Source: Parvularia atlantis
Taxonomy: Eukaryota; Opisthokonta; Rotosphaerida
NCBI GenBank assembly: GCA_943704415.1
Contig: CALSCO010001598.1
Span: forward strand, 1 to 26,343
DNA: 26,343 nucleotides
Reading direction: 5' to 3'
The notes under the pieces were generated by a model. That model searched no databases, was not told where the DNA came from, and worked only from the letters and a program-made list of their open reading frames with translations. Shown piece after piece: positions 13,548-24,167 of this stretch (the stretch's first letter is position 1; every line of letters starts with the position of its first letter). Position numbers and translations under genes: made by a program.

Positions 13548-14056
13548 GTGGGGTGCGGAAGGGTGGGGATGGCTGGTGGCGGTAGGCGGCGGCTGGGCGG
13601 GGCGTGGGGACGCGGACGCGGCTGTGTTTGCGCCGCCGCCGCCGTGAGCGACCTCAGGCTGAAACGGCGCGTTTCATGCGCCGTGTGTGGCCAAGGCAGC
13701 GCGGCGCGGAGGGGGTGTGCAGGGTGGGTGGGCAGGACAGCAGCGGCGACGGCGGCGGAGGGAGAGCGCGGTGCGAGGTGGGTTGGCCGGCGCGATAAAC
13801 ACAAGCAAAAACGCATTTTGACCCTTCCGCCGGCATGTTTCCCCCTCATAGGCAGCACCGGTCGCGGCACCGCCCACCAGCGCGCACGTTCGCGCGTGCG
13901 AAGGCGCGGACGGGGGCAAGGGGCCTGATTGGCAGGCGCACAGCAACCGCGCGATGCTGAGCTGCCAAGTCGAGATCTCTTGCTCACACAGCGACCTCGC
14001 TTCCGCGCCACACATCCCCACGGACCGGCCCCGACCGCGCACGCGACGCGCCCAGC
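13548..14056. promoter_or_regulatory. kinase upstream region and eL37 3' flank, longest spacer in the window
   Basis: These 509 bases separate the kinase start (13547) from the stop of eL37 (14057), both on the minus strand. No convincing coding exon is seen. Near the kinase lies a perfect inverted repeat, TGAAACG-gcg-CGTTTCA, at 13660-13676. A weaker one, TTCGC-GCGT-GCGAA, lies at about 13889-13902. The A-rich patch near 13795-13815 stands out in this GC-rich window. Promoter function is inferred from position only. Confidence 0.45.
13660..13676. promoter_or_regulatory. 17-bp palindrome upstream of the kinase
   Basis: The two 7-base arms TGAAACG and CGTTTCA are exact inverse complements around a GCG centre, about 115 bp upstream of the kinase ATG. 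A dimeric transcription factor site is the simplest reading; no factor is assigned. Confidence 0.35.
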
Positions 14057-14776
14057 TCACTTGGCGGCGGCCTTCTGCGGCTTGGCAACGGTGCCTGCAC
14101 CCGCAGCGGCGCGCACGATCAGCGCGCAACCGCACTCGGCACACTTCAGCGCGCAAACGCACCCGAGCGGAAGCCGTTCTTGAATCGCCTGGGCACGCTG
14201 CGCAGGTGCCGCATGCGGCCAGTGCCGGTCGTCTTCCGGCGCAGGGCCTTGGCGCCCCACTGGTCTGCGGTGCGCAAGGCGACACGGTCTGAGCGACTGC
14301 CGCAGCGACCGAGCGCCCGCCGCCACGCCACGCCACGCCGCCACCACCCCAGCCCCGGGCGTCCCCCCGCGCAAACGCACAGCTGCGCTTGCGCGCGCTC
14401 GGGTAGCCGCACGCGCCGCACTCCTTCTTCTGCGCATGCATCGCGCGGCGGCCGCAGCGCAGGCAGAGAAGGTGCGTCTTGACGTGGCGGCTACCGAAGC
14501 TCTGTGTGCCCTTCGTCTGTTGCGGGGCGCGGCGTGTCAGCGAGACGCGGGGCGCGACGTGACGTGGAGGGGCGAATTCGTAGAGCGGTCGGGTTGTTGG
14601 CGCGTCATCGGCCCCGGCCATCCGCCCATCCGCCCATCCGCGGGATAACCGCGTGGATGCACGCGCGCGGGGGACGGCGCGCGGGGGGGCCGGCGATGCG
14701 GCGGGGCAGCGCGCGGGCGCGAGGGGCGCGAGAGCAGCGAGGTTGCGTGTGGGCGGGGCCGCGGCACACGCACCAT
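14057..14776 (-). CDS. RPL37: 60S ribosomal protein eL37 (L37)
   Basis: This is a zinc-ribbon protein of the cytosolic large ribosomal subunit. Minus-strand exons: 14776-14774 (ATG alone), 14516-14381, 14264-14163, 14094-14057, giving 92 aa (family 88-97). The protein begins [19 protein letters not shown]. It has the four-cysteine knuckle CLRC...CGAC and the family block [20 protein letters not shown], and ends in KAAAK. The start was chosen because the ATG at 14776 is followed at once by a typical GTGCGT donor, and the 14517 acceptor restores TKGT. The resulting first intron is 257 nt, the longest in the window. A long intron placed right after the ATG is a familiar layout of fungal ribosomal protein genes. 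Intron 14380-14265 (116 nt) is also long. An ATG at 14621 with a GC donor is a weaker alternative. Confidence 0.93.
14618..14641. repeat. three exact tandem copies of an 8-mer (CCATCCGC)
   Basis: CCATCCGC occurs three times head to tail in the middle of the first eL37 intron. It reads GCGGATGG on the coding strand. It is a short tandem repeat of unknown role. Confidence 0.85.
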
Positions 14777-14888
14777 GGCTGCGGTCGAAGGTCGACTCGA
14801 AAAAGAGCGTGACTAATCAGCAGTGATGGCGGCGAACCGCGAGCCTTAAGTTGGCTTACTCAAACTCTGCGCGCACGCCGCGCAGACG
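14777..14888. promoter_or_regulatory. divergent promoter between eL37 and PRDX4-like gene
   Basis: These 112 bases separate the two divergent ATGs. The right half is less GC-rich (GACTAATCAGCAGTGATGG and TTAAGTTGGC around 14811-14855). No TATA box is obvious. Shared promoter use is inferred from geometry. Confidence 0.4.
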
Positions 14889-16373
14889 ATGACCGCGCGC
14901 ACAGCGCTGGTCGTCCTCGCCGCAGCCGCGGTGCTCGCTGCGCCGGGCGCCCGGGCCGGCGTGTGGTCCAACAACGCGCGCGGCGAGTGCCTCCACATGG
15001 GCGACGACGCGTATCCGGCCGACGCGATCCAGGTGCGGGGCGCCGCGGCGGGTGTGCGGGTGGCGGGCTGCAGGTGCGCGGTGGCGGGTCGGTGATGCGG
15101 GGCTGGTGCAAGATCGCCTGGCGGCCGGTGTAGCCACGTGCGCCGGGGCCACGTGCACGTGCGGGCTGGACCGTCTGAGCGCCGACTGACGCCACTGCCC
15201 GCGCGCCGCGCACACACTTTTCCGCCGCCACCGCCGCCGCGAACTACGGCCCAGACGCAGCCGGACGTGTTTTATAGCCGCGCGATGATCCAGAAGCCCG
15301 CGCCGCCCTTTGAGGCGACGGCCGTCATCAACGGCGAGTTCAAGACGATCAAGCTATCAGACTACCGCGGTGCGCGCCTAGGCGCGTGTGTACGCGTGTG
15401 CCGCGAGCTCACGCGGCAAACCAGGCAAGTACGTCGTGCTGCTGTTCTACCCGCAGGACTTGTGCGCACGCGCGTTGCGCACGCCCATCGACGGCCGACG
15501 GCTGACGGTCTCGCGCGCTCTGTGTGCAGCACGTTTGTGTGCCCGACCGAGCTCATCGCCTTCTCGGACATGTCGAGCGAGTTCCGCGCCCTCAACACAG
15601 AGGTCATCGGCATCTCGGTCGACTCGCACTTTGTGCACCTGGCGTGGTGGGTAGCGCGATGCGGCGCCCTGTGCGGTCGCTGAGCCGCCGCAACGCAGGA
15701 TCAACATGCCGCGCGCCCAGGGCGGTCTCGGCCACATGGAGATCCCGCTCGTGGCCGACCAGAACCGCCGCATCGCGCGCGACTACGGCGTGCTGCTCGA
15801 GGACGACGGCTTTGCGCTGCGGTGCGTGCGCGCGCACGTCTCATGCGGCCTCGCCTGACGCGCCCGCTCGCCAGCGGCCTGTTCATCATTGATCCGAAGG
15901 GCGGTGCGATGCCGCCGCCGTGTGCGGCCGCAGACGCTTACACGCGCGCACACGCTGCAGTGCTCCGGCAGATCACCGTCAACGACATCCCCGTCGGCCG
16001 CTCGGTCGAGGAGACGCTGCGCCTGATCCAGGCGTTCCAGGTGCGGCTGCCCTTCGCAGCGAGCGGCTGGCTGTCTGACACGCGCGCGCGTTCACGCAGT
16101 TCAACGACGTGCACGGTGAAGGTGCGCGGCCGTGCCCAATCGGCGCAGAGTGACTCTGACACGCACCTACGCCCGCAGTGTGCCCGGCCGGCTGGAAGCC
16201 TGGCTCGCAGACGGTGCGAGGCGCCGCTCTTGCTCTTGCGCAAACTGACAGCGTACGTGCGTGCGTGCGTGCGTGCGTGCGTACGTGCGCAGATCAAGCC
16301 CAACCCGAAAGAGAAGATCCTCTACTTCCAGAACGCGAACCCGGCCGCGGCCGACGGCGCGCAGAAGTCTTAG
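14889..16373 (+). CDS. PRDX4: ER/secreted 2-Cys peroxiredoxin, PRDX4-type
   Basis: This is a thiol peroxidase that reduces H2O2 and feeds oxidative folding. Exons: 14889-15032, 15255-15369, 15425-15461, 15530-15646, 15699-15821, 15875-15903, 15961-16040, 16100-16121, 16179-16213, 16293-16373, giving 260 aa. Residues 1-23 form a hydrophobic Ala-rich signal peptide ending ARA. Cys34 lies in [12 protein letters not shown], which matches the extra N-terminal Cys region of animal PRDX4. The peroxidatic Cys103 is in TFVCPTE and the resolving Cys224 in [11 protein letters not shown]. Their spacing, 121 residues, equals that of human PRDX4. GGLG and a C-terminal YF helix, marks of overoxidation-sensitive enzymes, are present. 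No KDEL-type signal is seen (ends GAQKS). Intron 1 is 222 nt. Exons of 22, 29, 35 and 37 nt occur. All donors are GT. Confidence 0.95.
16252..16290 (+). repeat. TGCG tetranucleotide microsatellite at an intron 3' end
   Basis: A near-perfect (GTGC)n tract of about 34 bases lies between the branch motif CTGAC and the acceptor AG of intron 16214-16292 of the PRDX4-like gene. It lengthens this intron to 79 nt. Confidence 0.8.
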
Positions 16374-16447
16374 CTACCCGCGCCCTGTGGTGTTGTGTGC
16401 CGTCCGCGGAGCCTCTGCACTGACACACACGCGAAAGGGAAGCGGGT

Positions 16448-17712
16448 CTAGAAGCCGAGGATCGTCTTGAGCAGGTCCGTGATCGACACGACGCGCACGG
16501 GGCGGTGCTCGTCGTCGACCACGAAGACGCGGTGGGCGTGCGTCGCGACCATCTTGGCGATGACGGCGTGGATCGTGTCGCCCGCGCGGCACGTGAACGC
16601 GGGGGCGCGCGCCTTGAGCTGCATGCGCCGGATCTTGTTCATCAGGTCAATGATCGGCTGGTTGAGCGTCTCGTGGTGCTGGAAGAACAGCTTCACGTCC
16701 GACGCCGACGTGTTGGCCACGAGCACGCCGTGCTCGTCCACGATCGCAATGCCGCTCCGGCCAGTCTTCTCAATCTGCGCGTGCGCGGCCGCGCTCAGCC
16801 GGGCGCGGGCAGGCGCGGCCGGCACCTCACCATGCGGAAGGCGTCGATGGCCAGCGCCGACTCCTTGACCGACAGCACGGGCGCCGAGCCGATCTTGGTG
16901 CCCTCGACCGTATGCGCGGCGAGCTCGGGCAACGACGCCTGCGCGCGCAGTCAGCACAGGACCGTGTGCGCGCACGCATGCACGCGCGGGTGCCGTGCCT
17001 CGTGCTGCAGCAGGAACTCGATCATGGTCGACTGCGAGATCACGTTGACGACCTGACCGTCGGCGTTGACCACAGGCACGCGGCGCACAACCTGCGCCGC
17101 GCATCGGCGGCGGCGCGGCGCACGGGCCACGCCAGTCGCACCTTGAGCAGCTCGGCCGCGTCCCTGAGCGACGCGCCGAGGCGCACGGGCTTGAACAGGT
17201 TGCGCTTGCAGAGGTCTGTGCGCGGCGCGCTGTCAGCACAACAACGACGACGCAGGAGCGTCGCGCGCCACGCACACTTGACCGTCATCTGCTCGGTCGC
17301 GTGCCCGCTCAGGTTGATGGCGATGTTGATCACATCGTGCAGCTTGTGCGGCTGCTGGTCGCGCTCGGTCGTGGCCTGGACGGCAAAGGCGACGAGGTCG
17401 CGCACGTCCAAAAAGCCGATGTAGCCCTTCTCGCGCGCCGCGCCCGCGTCAGCCGCACCGGCACGCGCACACGCGCGCAGAGGACGCACCCGCGCCGCGT
17501 CGTCGTAGACCGGCACCGACAGCACAGCGCCCTCGATCAGCGTGTGGAAGGCCTGCGGCAGCGGGTCGCTCGCCGTGACGCTGATGATCTTGCCCTTCTT
17601 GACGGGCAGGTCGTCGACCTGGCGCGGTGGGGCGGGTGAGCGCACAGCGTGCGCGCGCGGTGTGGCCCGCGCGGCGTGCCTTGTACGTGCTCAGGAAGTC
17701 GGCCACGGGCAT
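16448..17712 (-). CDS. four-CBS-domain protein, AMPK-gamma/SNF4-like
   Basis: This protein has two Bateman modules, which normally bind adenine nucleotides. Minus-strand exons: 17712-17680, 17618-17490, 17429-17276, 17215-17142, 17091-16999, 16938-16831, 16774-16448, giving 305 aa. The CBS repeats are visible in order. CBS1 runs from ISVTASDPLPQAFHTLIEG to GYIGFLDVRDLVAF. CBS2 runs from NLFKPVRLGASLRDAAELL to GQVVNVISQSTMIEFLLQ. CBS3 runs from PVLSVKESALAIDAFRMV to VLVANTSASDVKLFF. CBS4 runs from FTCRAGDTIHAVIAKMV to PVRVVSITDLLKTI. Introns 17679-17619 and 16998-16939 start with GCACGC and GCACGG. Intron 16830-16775 has GTGAGG, one of very few canonical donors here. It may be the gamma subunit of an AMPK complex or a free CBS protein; the typical AMPK-gamma N-terminus is not evident. 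Acceptor 17430 has an alternative three bases on. Confidence 0.85.
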
Positions 17713-17799
17713 GGTGCTGTGGTACGTGTGCGTGTGCGCGGTCGCAAGGGGAAGTGCTCCCCACCAGTCCTGAGTCATCGTCACACACACATGCGGCCT

Positions 17800-18399
17800 T
17801 CACTGCCTGGGCCCATCCGCGCCGGCGCCCGGGGACAACGCCGGTGCGGCGCGCCGGCCAGACGACGCGGACAACGCGGACGACACGGGTGCTGCCGACA
17901 AAGCCGATGTCGATGCGGCTGCCGCTGCCGATGCAGGCGTCGACGCGGGCGCGATCAGGACGGACGTCGCGGGCAGGCGCGGCGTGCGCGGCGTCTTCGG
18001 CTCCGGCAGTCGCGTCGCGGGCACGACCTTGACCTCGACGACCTCCTTGACCTGCGCGTGCGTGCGTGTACCATAACAGCGCGTCAGCAGCCCGCGTTCA
18101 CCGCACGCGCACACGCGAACGCGCACCTTGTACAGCATCCCGGCCATCGACGGCGTGGCCGTGCGCAGCACCGTCTTGTGCATGCGCTTGAGCCCGATCG
18201 CGTCCAGCACACGCAGCCGGCTCTCGGGCAGGCCTGCGATTCCGCGCGCGCTCAGCACGCCCCGCGCAGCATCGCCCCGCCGTTTCGCCGCGACGCGCGC
18301 ACCGATGCGGCTCCGGCGCAGCGTCACCTCGAACGCCTTGGCCCCCGCCAGCTGCGCTGCCTGGGCCGCCTGGGCCACCTGAACAGCGACGTGCGCCAT
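17800..18399 (-). CDS. MRPL30: mitochondrial large-subunit ribosomal protein uL30m
   Basis: This is an L30-family ribosomal protein, most likely mitochondrial. Minus-strand exons: 18399-18303, 18233-18127, 18051-17800, giving 151 aa. The L30 fold signature is clear: [11 protein letters not shown], then [20 protein letters not shown], then [20 protein letters not shown]. Residues 1-25 ([20 protein letters not shown]) lack acids and may serve in import. After the domain there is an Ala/Ser/Pro-rich tail of about 65 aa with no similarity I recognise. The stop lies 87 bp upstream of the four-CBS gene start on the same strand. A bacterial-type L30 is only about 60 aa, so the extension is large. 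Both introns use GTGCGC donors. Confidence 0.85.
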   Translation of the reverse strand: MAHVAVQVAQAAQAAQLAGAKAFEVTLRRSRIGARVAAKRRGDAARGVLSARGIAGLPESRLRVLDAIGLKRMHKTVLRTATPSMAGMLYKVRVRVCACGERGLLTRCYGTRTHAQVKEVVEVKVVPATRLPEPKTPRTPRLPATSVLIAPASTPASAAAAASTSALSAAPVSSALSASSGRRAAPALSPGAGADGPRQ

Positions 18400-18530
18400 G
18401 CTGGGAAATGCGGCTGCGCAGTCGGGCGGCACTGAACCGCCATGATGGCAGACGCGACCGGACAGTCACTGGCCAACACATTGTGCGTTTGCGCGCCGCC
18501 GCGCCAGTCGAGTCGCGCCACCGGCCCGCG
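18400..18530. promoter_or_regulatory. divergent promoter of uL30m and RAD50
   Basis: These 131 bases lie between the two ATGs. They include GGCGGCAC and CACTGAACCGCC elements and a less GC-rich core, CAGTCACTGGCCAACACATT, near 18464-18483. No TATA box is seen. Function is inferred from position. Confidence 0.4.
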
Positions 18531-21500
18531 ATGTCGTCGCTCGAGCGCCTGTCGATCGCGGGCGTGCGCTCGTTCGACCCGGACGACCACCAGATCATCA
18601 CGTTCAACAAGCCGCTCACGATCATCGTCGGCCGCAATGGCGTCGGCAAGACGGTGCGCGCACACGCACGGACGATGCGCGCGCGCGATCATGAGTGCGG
18701 CCAGACCATCATCGAGTGCCTGCGCTACGCCACGACGGGCTCGCTGCCGCCGGGCGCCAAGGGCGAGGGCTTCCTGCACGACCCGCGGGTGCGAGGGACA
18801 TCGTGCGGTGCCGTGCCTGGTTAACTGGGCGGTGCGGCGCGCGCGCGATGACAGCTGCGGGATGCGACCGAGATCCGCGCCGTCGTCAAGCTGCAGTTCA
18901 CCAACCTCGGCGGCCACCGCCCCGTGCTCATGCGCGCCATGTCGCTCACGACGCTGGCCACGGGCCGGCGCACGTTCAAGACGCTCGACAGCAGCATCGC
19001 GATCGACAGCGGCGAGCGCACCGTGTGTTGCACACTCGCACACGTCCCCGCGCGTGCCCCAGACCCGCACGCGTACACAGGTCTCGCTCAGCAGCCGCTG
19101 CGCCGACATCAACGTCGAGATGAGCACGCAGCTGGGCGTGTCCAAGGCCGTGCTGGAGAACGTCATCTTCTGCCACCAGGAGGAGTCGCTCTGGTGCGGG
19201 CCGCGCGCTGTCCTCGCCGCGCGCGTGCAATCAACGTCGCGCCCGCAGGCCGCTCGGCGACTCGACCACGGTCAAGAAGAAGTTTGACGACATCTTTGCC
19301 GCAACGCGGTGAACAGCGGGCGCCCGCGCCTCCTCTGTCTTGCTCAGAGCGCGCCGCGCAGGTACACCCAGGCGATCAAGGAGATGGGCACGCTCAAGGA
19401 TGACAAGAGCAGCCAGCTGCGGCTCGACCGGGCCGAGCTGGCCAACCTAAACGTGCACCGGGGCAAGGCGCAGGAGGTGTGCGGCGGCACTGCTGCTGCT
19501 GCCGGCGCACCTCTCATAATCGCGCGCACGCTCCAGCTCAAGGACAAGATCGACGACGGCAAGCGCCGCATCCGCGACAGCAACACCGACGCGGACCAGC
19601 TCCAGCGCGGCCTGGACGAGCTCTCGGCGCAGATCGCCGAGATTGAGCGCAAGCTGGAGCAGATCAGCGAGGCGCGCTCTCGCGGCCCTCGTAGCGGTGC
19701 GGTGCGCTGACGGCGACAGCGCCACGGTAGCTCGGCCACAAGAAGAACGAGAAGCGCCACGTCGCGTCGCTCAAGGCGGTCGAGCTCGAGGAGCTCAAGA
19801 ACATCCGCATGTTCACCGAGACCGAGCAGGAGCTTGTGACGATGCTCAACGAGCACCGCCAGCGCCTCGAGGCCGCCAACAGCTCGCACGGCGACCTCGA
19901 CCGGCGCAAGCGCGCGGCCGAGACCGAGCTGGCGCAGTTTGGTGACGAGATTATGCGCGAGAACGAGAACATGGGGCGGCTCAAGGCGCGCGAGGAGGTG
20001 CTTGCTATGCACAGCGCCCATGGACGCCTCACGCGCGCGCGCACCCGCAGAACATCGAGCGCGCCGTCAGCTCGCGCGACCGCGCCGTGCGCGACATCGC
20101 CAAGCGCGTCGGCATGCCCGTCCACGGCGACAAGATCTCGCAGGAGGCCGCCGAGCGCTTTGTGGACGCGCTCAAGGCCAAGGTTGCCGACACGGAGCGC
20201 GAGCAGACGCGTCGGCGGGTGCGTGCGCGGTCGTGCGCGCGCGCGCGCACGCGCGGCTCACGGTCTTGCGCAGGAGGAGCGCCGCCTGAGGATGCGCAGC
20301 ATCGACGGCGACCTGCAGCAGCTGATGCAGCAGAAGGCAAAGCACGACGAGACGGTCCGGCGCAGCAACCAGTCGATGGTGCGGCCGGCCACATCGTCGC
20401 GCGTGGTGCTGACGCGCACGGCCAGAACGACGCGCGCCAGCAGATCACCACCATCGAGGCCGAGCTGCTGCGCACGCAGGCCAGCGCCGCCGACAAGGAG
20501 CTGACGTCGCAGCAGATCGCGCTGGCGGTGCGCGCCACCACCTGCAGCTTTTGCACCGCTTCCCCCCGTCTGATCCGGCGTGGTTGTGCCGCAGAAACGC
20601 GCTCTGGCCGAGCACGAGCGCCAGATCGCGGCCGAGAACCTGGAGGACCACGTGCGGACGCTCGAGAGCGAGCGCGACCAGTACGACCACGAGTATAACG
20701 GCATGGTCGAGGCGCAGAGTGCGCGGCGTGGCGTGCGCGCGCAGGAGGCGCTTTGACGGCCCTCGGGACACGCAGTGCAACTCGCGCGCTTTGCCGACCT
20801 CCGCGCCAAGATGGAGCTTAACCAGCAGGAGGCCGAGCGCGAGCGTGCGGACGCGGGCAAGAAGTGCATGCGCCGGGCGGGTGCTCGCGCTGCGTAGGGT
20901 CTTTAACGCCGCGACGCAGGCTGATGGACGTGCGGAGCAAGCTCGAGCGCGTGATCGACGACGCGGCCGCGCTCACGGTCGACAACTGCCAGCAGGCGGT
21001 CAGCGCGGCGCTCAGGTACACCCTCGTGGCTACACATTGCGTGCGCGCGCGCGCTCTTACGGCAACGCGCACCAGCGAGGCGGCCAAGCAGCAGCAGCGC
21101 GCCCAGCAGAGCGCTCAGCAGGCCAACGACGCCCTCGTGCGTGCGCGTCAGGACCTCGAGAACCGCCGCCGGCAGCTGCAGGAGGCCGACCGCCAAGTCG
21201 AGAGTGCGCACGCACGGCGCTCGCTGGCTGCGCGCTCACGCGGCAGGGCGCAGGCATCCGCATGCAGCACCCGGACATCGACGAGGAGCAGGACATCGTC
21301 GCGCGGCTCGAGGAGCTGGACGCGCAGGTGTCGGAGGTGCAGCGCAACCACTCGTTCTACGACAGCTTCATGGAGGTCTACCAGAAGCTGATCTCGTACG
21401 CGGCCGCGTGCTTCGCACTGTTGGGAGCCACCTGACGGGGGCGTCGCGCAGCCTCGCCGAGCGGCGCCAACAGTGCCCCGTGTGCAACCGCGGGCTGTCG

Positions 21501-24114
21501 GCAAACCCGGCCGACGCCGACAGCGTCGCTGCGTTTGTGGCCAAGGTGCGATGAATCAGCTGCCGTCGCACATTGAGGCGCTCAGCCCCGCGCTCGCGCA
21601 GCAACAAAACACGATCGCCGACCTGCCGCGCCAGAAGGCCGCGGCCGAGGAGGACCTGGCGACGCGCACGTCTGAGCGCGACCACGTGCGCGCGCTGCAG
21701 CCGCTGTGGACGCAGTGCCGCGAGCTCGTGACCGGTTCGCCGGCCGCTGGCCACCCGCTGTTGCACACGGGCTGACGCCCCGCCAGTGCGCATCCCCGAG
21801 CTGCGCCGGCAGGAGGCCGACATCAACGAGAGTCTGCCGGCGCTCGAGCGCGCCAACAACGACGTGCACACTGCGATGGCGCAGCACTGCGGGCTGCTTA
21901 CCTGCGCCGCGCAGGCCGCCGAGGAGCTGCGCGCGATCAACATCAAGATGGAGAACATCCGCGTGCTCCAGAACCACGCGAGCGCGATCGCCGCGCACGT
22001 GCAGAAGGCCACGCAGGCCCAGCGCACGGCGACCATCTTCCGCGACCAGCTCGCGGGCATCCAGGGCACAGACGGCGGCGGCCTCAACGTGCAGGAGCGC
22101 ATGCGCCTGGTGCAGCAGCAGCGGTGCGCGCGGTGCCGGGTGGCAGGCCTGCACCTGACACGCGCGCCGCAGCGACACGACCAAGGCGCAGCTGAGCGAG
22201 GTCCACGCGAGCATCAAGCGCCACGCCGAGAAGCGCCAGCGGCTGCTGCAGGACGTGGCCCAGTACGAGCGCGAGGAGCGCGCGCTGGACGAGCGGCTGG
22301 GCCGGCGCGCGGCGCTCGAGCTGCAGCTGCAGCAGCTGGAGGAGGATCTGGTGCGGCTGGAGCGCGAGCGGGCGGTGCGTCGTACGCACTGGCGCAGCCC
22401 GTTGCGCGTACGTCTCACCGATCATGACAAGGATGCCGAGACGGCTTTGCGCGAGACCGAGGAGCGCACGGCCGCGCAGACCGTGAGCAGGAACGACTTG
22501 CAGACGGCGCACGACGCCCACGAGGCCGAGCTGTCCCGGCGCGTGGCGCAGCTGCGCGAGGACCTGCACAAGCTGACGGAGCTGGTTGAGCTGATCGGCC
22601 AGTACGCCCCGCCCGCGCTCCTGCCCGCTTGGCCTCTGACGCCTGCGCACATCCGGCCGCACACAGGTTCTACCGCAACGGTGCCGACAAGGAGCGCCCG
22701 CGGACGCAGGACCGGCTCGCGACGCTCGCGCAGCGCAAGGGCGAGCTCGAGGGCGTGCTGGCGCGGATCAGCGACGAGGAGGCCGACATCAGCGGGCGGC
22801 TGGTGCAGATCAAGGCGCGCACGCTCCCTGCGCCGCGCCTGGTCGGGCACTGACATGGGCGCTCGCTCGGCAGGAGATCGAGCACGACGTGTCGCAGTAC
22901 CTGCGGTACCTGCGGCTGCAGCGCGAGATCGCGGCGACCAACCGCGAGATTGCGCACCTCGATCGCGAGGCGGCCAAGCACGGCGCGATCGACGAGCTTG
23001 CGCGCGAGAAGCAGACGCTGCGTGGGCAATGGCAAGAGGCGACGACCAAGGCACGCTCGGCGGGCCGTACGCGTGTACGCGCGCGAGGTGTGCTCACGCC
23101 AGCCCGAGCAGAAAGCGTCGCAGGAGGGCGGCGTCAAGGAGCTGCGCCGGCAGGTGCAGACGATGGAACGCGAGCTGCTGGAGGAGCCGTACAAGAGTCT
23201 TGAGAAGGCGTACAACGCCAAGCTGGTCGACGTCAAGACGCTCGAGCTGGCCATCGCCGACCTGAACAAGTACATCAAGGCGGTCGACCGCGCGGTCATG
23301 TCGTACCACGCGATCAAGATGGACGAGATCAACAAGATCATGCGCGAGCTCTGGGTGGACATCTACCAGGGGCAGGGTGCGTGCGTCCGCGTGCGCACGG
23401 CCGCGCAGCGCAGCTGAACCCGCAAGTGCAGACATCGACTCGATCGAGATCCGCTCCGAGGACGAGCGGGGCGCGCGCGGCTCGTACAACTACCGCGTGC
23501 GTCTGTGCGCGCCGCACGCGAACACCGGTGCTCACGCTGGCCGGGCGCGTGCGCAGGTCGTGATGAACAAGGGTGGGGTCGCGCTCGACATGCGCGGCCG
23601 GTGCAGCGCGGGGCAGAAGGTGCGCGCGCAAGCGAACGGCGTTGTGCACCGCACTCAGCTCCCCGGCTACCGCCCCAGGTGCTCGCGTGCCTGCTGATCC
23701 GCCTCGCGCTGGCCGAGACGTTTGGGCTCAACTGCGGCGTACTCGCGCTGGACGAGCCGACGACAAACTTGGACGTGGAGAACGCGGACCGGCTGGCGAC
23801 GGCGCTGGACCGGTGCGCAGCGTCGCGGATGCGCGTGCGGGTGCGCGGGCTGACCCCGGGCCTCGTGCGCAGTATCATCCGGCTGCGCTCGCGCCAGAGC
23901 AACTTCCAGCTTATCCTGATCACGCACGACGAGATGTTTATGCGCAAACTGGGCGCGCACGCCGAGTACTACTACCACGTGCGCAAGAACCCGCAGTGCG
24001 TGGCGGCTCGTGCATTCATTTGCTCGCTCGCTCGCTCGTTTGCTGAGCGCGCGTCATGTGCTCAGGACGCACCACTCGGTCATCCGGCGCATCCCCATGA
24101 ACGAGCTCGAGTGA
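18531..24114 (+). CDS. RAD50: RAD50 ATPase of the MRE11-RAD50-NBS1 DNA repair complex
   Basis: This SMC-like ATPase tethers and processes DNA double-strand breaks. Exons start at 18531, 18705, 18855, 19081, 19249, 19362, 19537, 19731, 20051, 20274, 20426, 20595, 20776, 20920, 21076, 21254, 21452, 21602, 21787, 21915, 22173, 22432, 22667, 22874, 23112, 23432, 23557, 23679, 23873, 24066. Length is about 1314 aa (human 1312). Walker A GRNGVGKT is at residues 34-41, cut just after by intron 1. [11 protein letters not shown] follows, then coiled coil and the zinc hook CPVC at residues 687-690 (counted without the optional intron 21864-21914). Then come the second coil, the region [20 protein letters not shown], Walker B ([14 protein letters not shown]) and ITHDEMF. 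Introns at 19672, 22815 and 23051 have GC donors; the one at 20870 probably does. Intron 21864-21914 is in frame and stop-free. The acceptor near 23102/23111 is ambiguous. It ends 53 bp from UBA3. Confidence 0.96.
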
Positions 24115-24167
24115 GCGCGCTCCGCCGCCGATTTGTATAATGCGCAGCGACACGGCAGCGCGCGGGC

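Noticed and set aside
14619-14621. eL37 start at 14621 with a GC-type donor
   Set aside because: The following bases (GCCGGG) do not fit the local GC donor form GCACGC/GCGCGC, while the ATG at 14776 is followed by an exact GTGCGT.
21546-21559. A 14-nt intron (GTGCGATGAATCAG) in RAD50, which would be a record
   Set aside because: The same donor with the acceptor at 21600-21601 gives a normal 56-nt intron that includes a CTCAG branch-like motif and keeps the frame.
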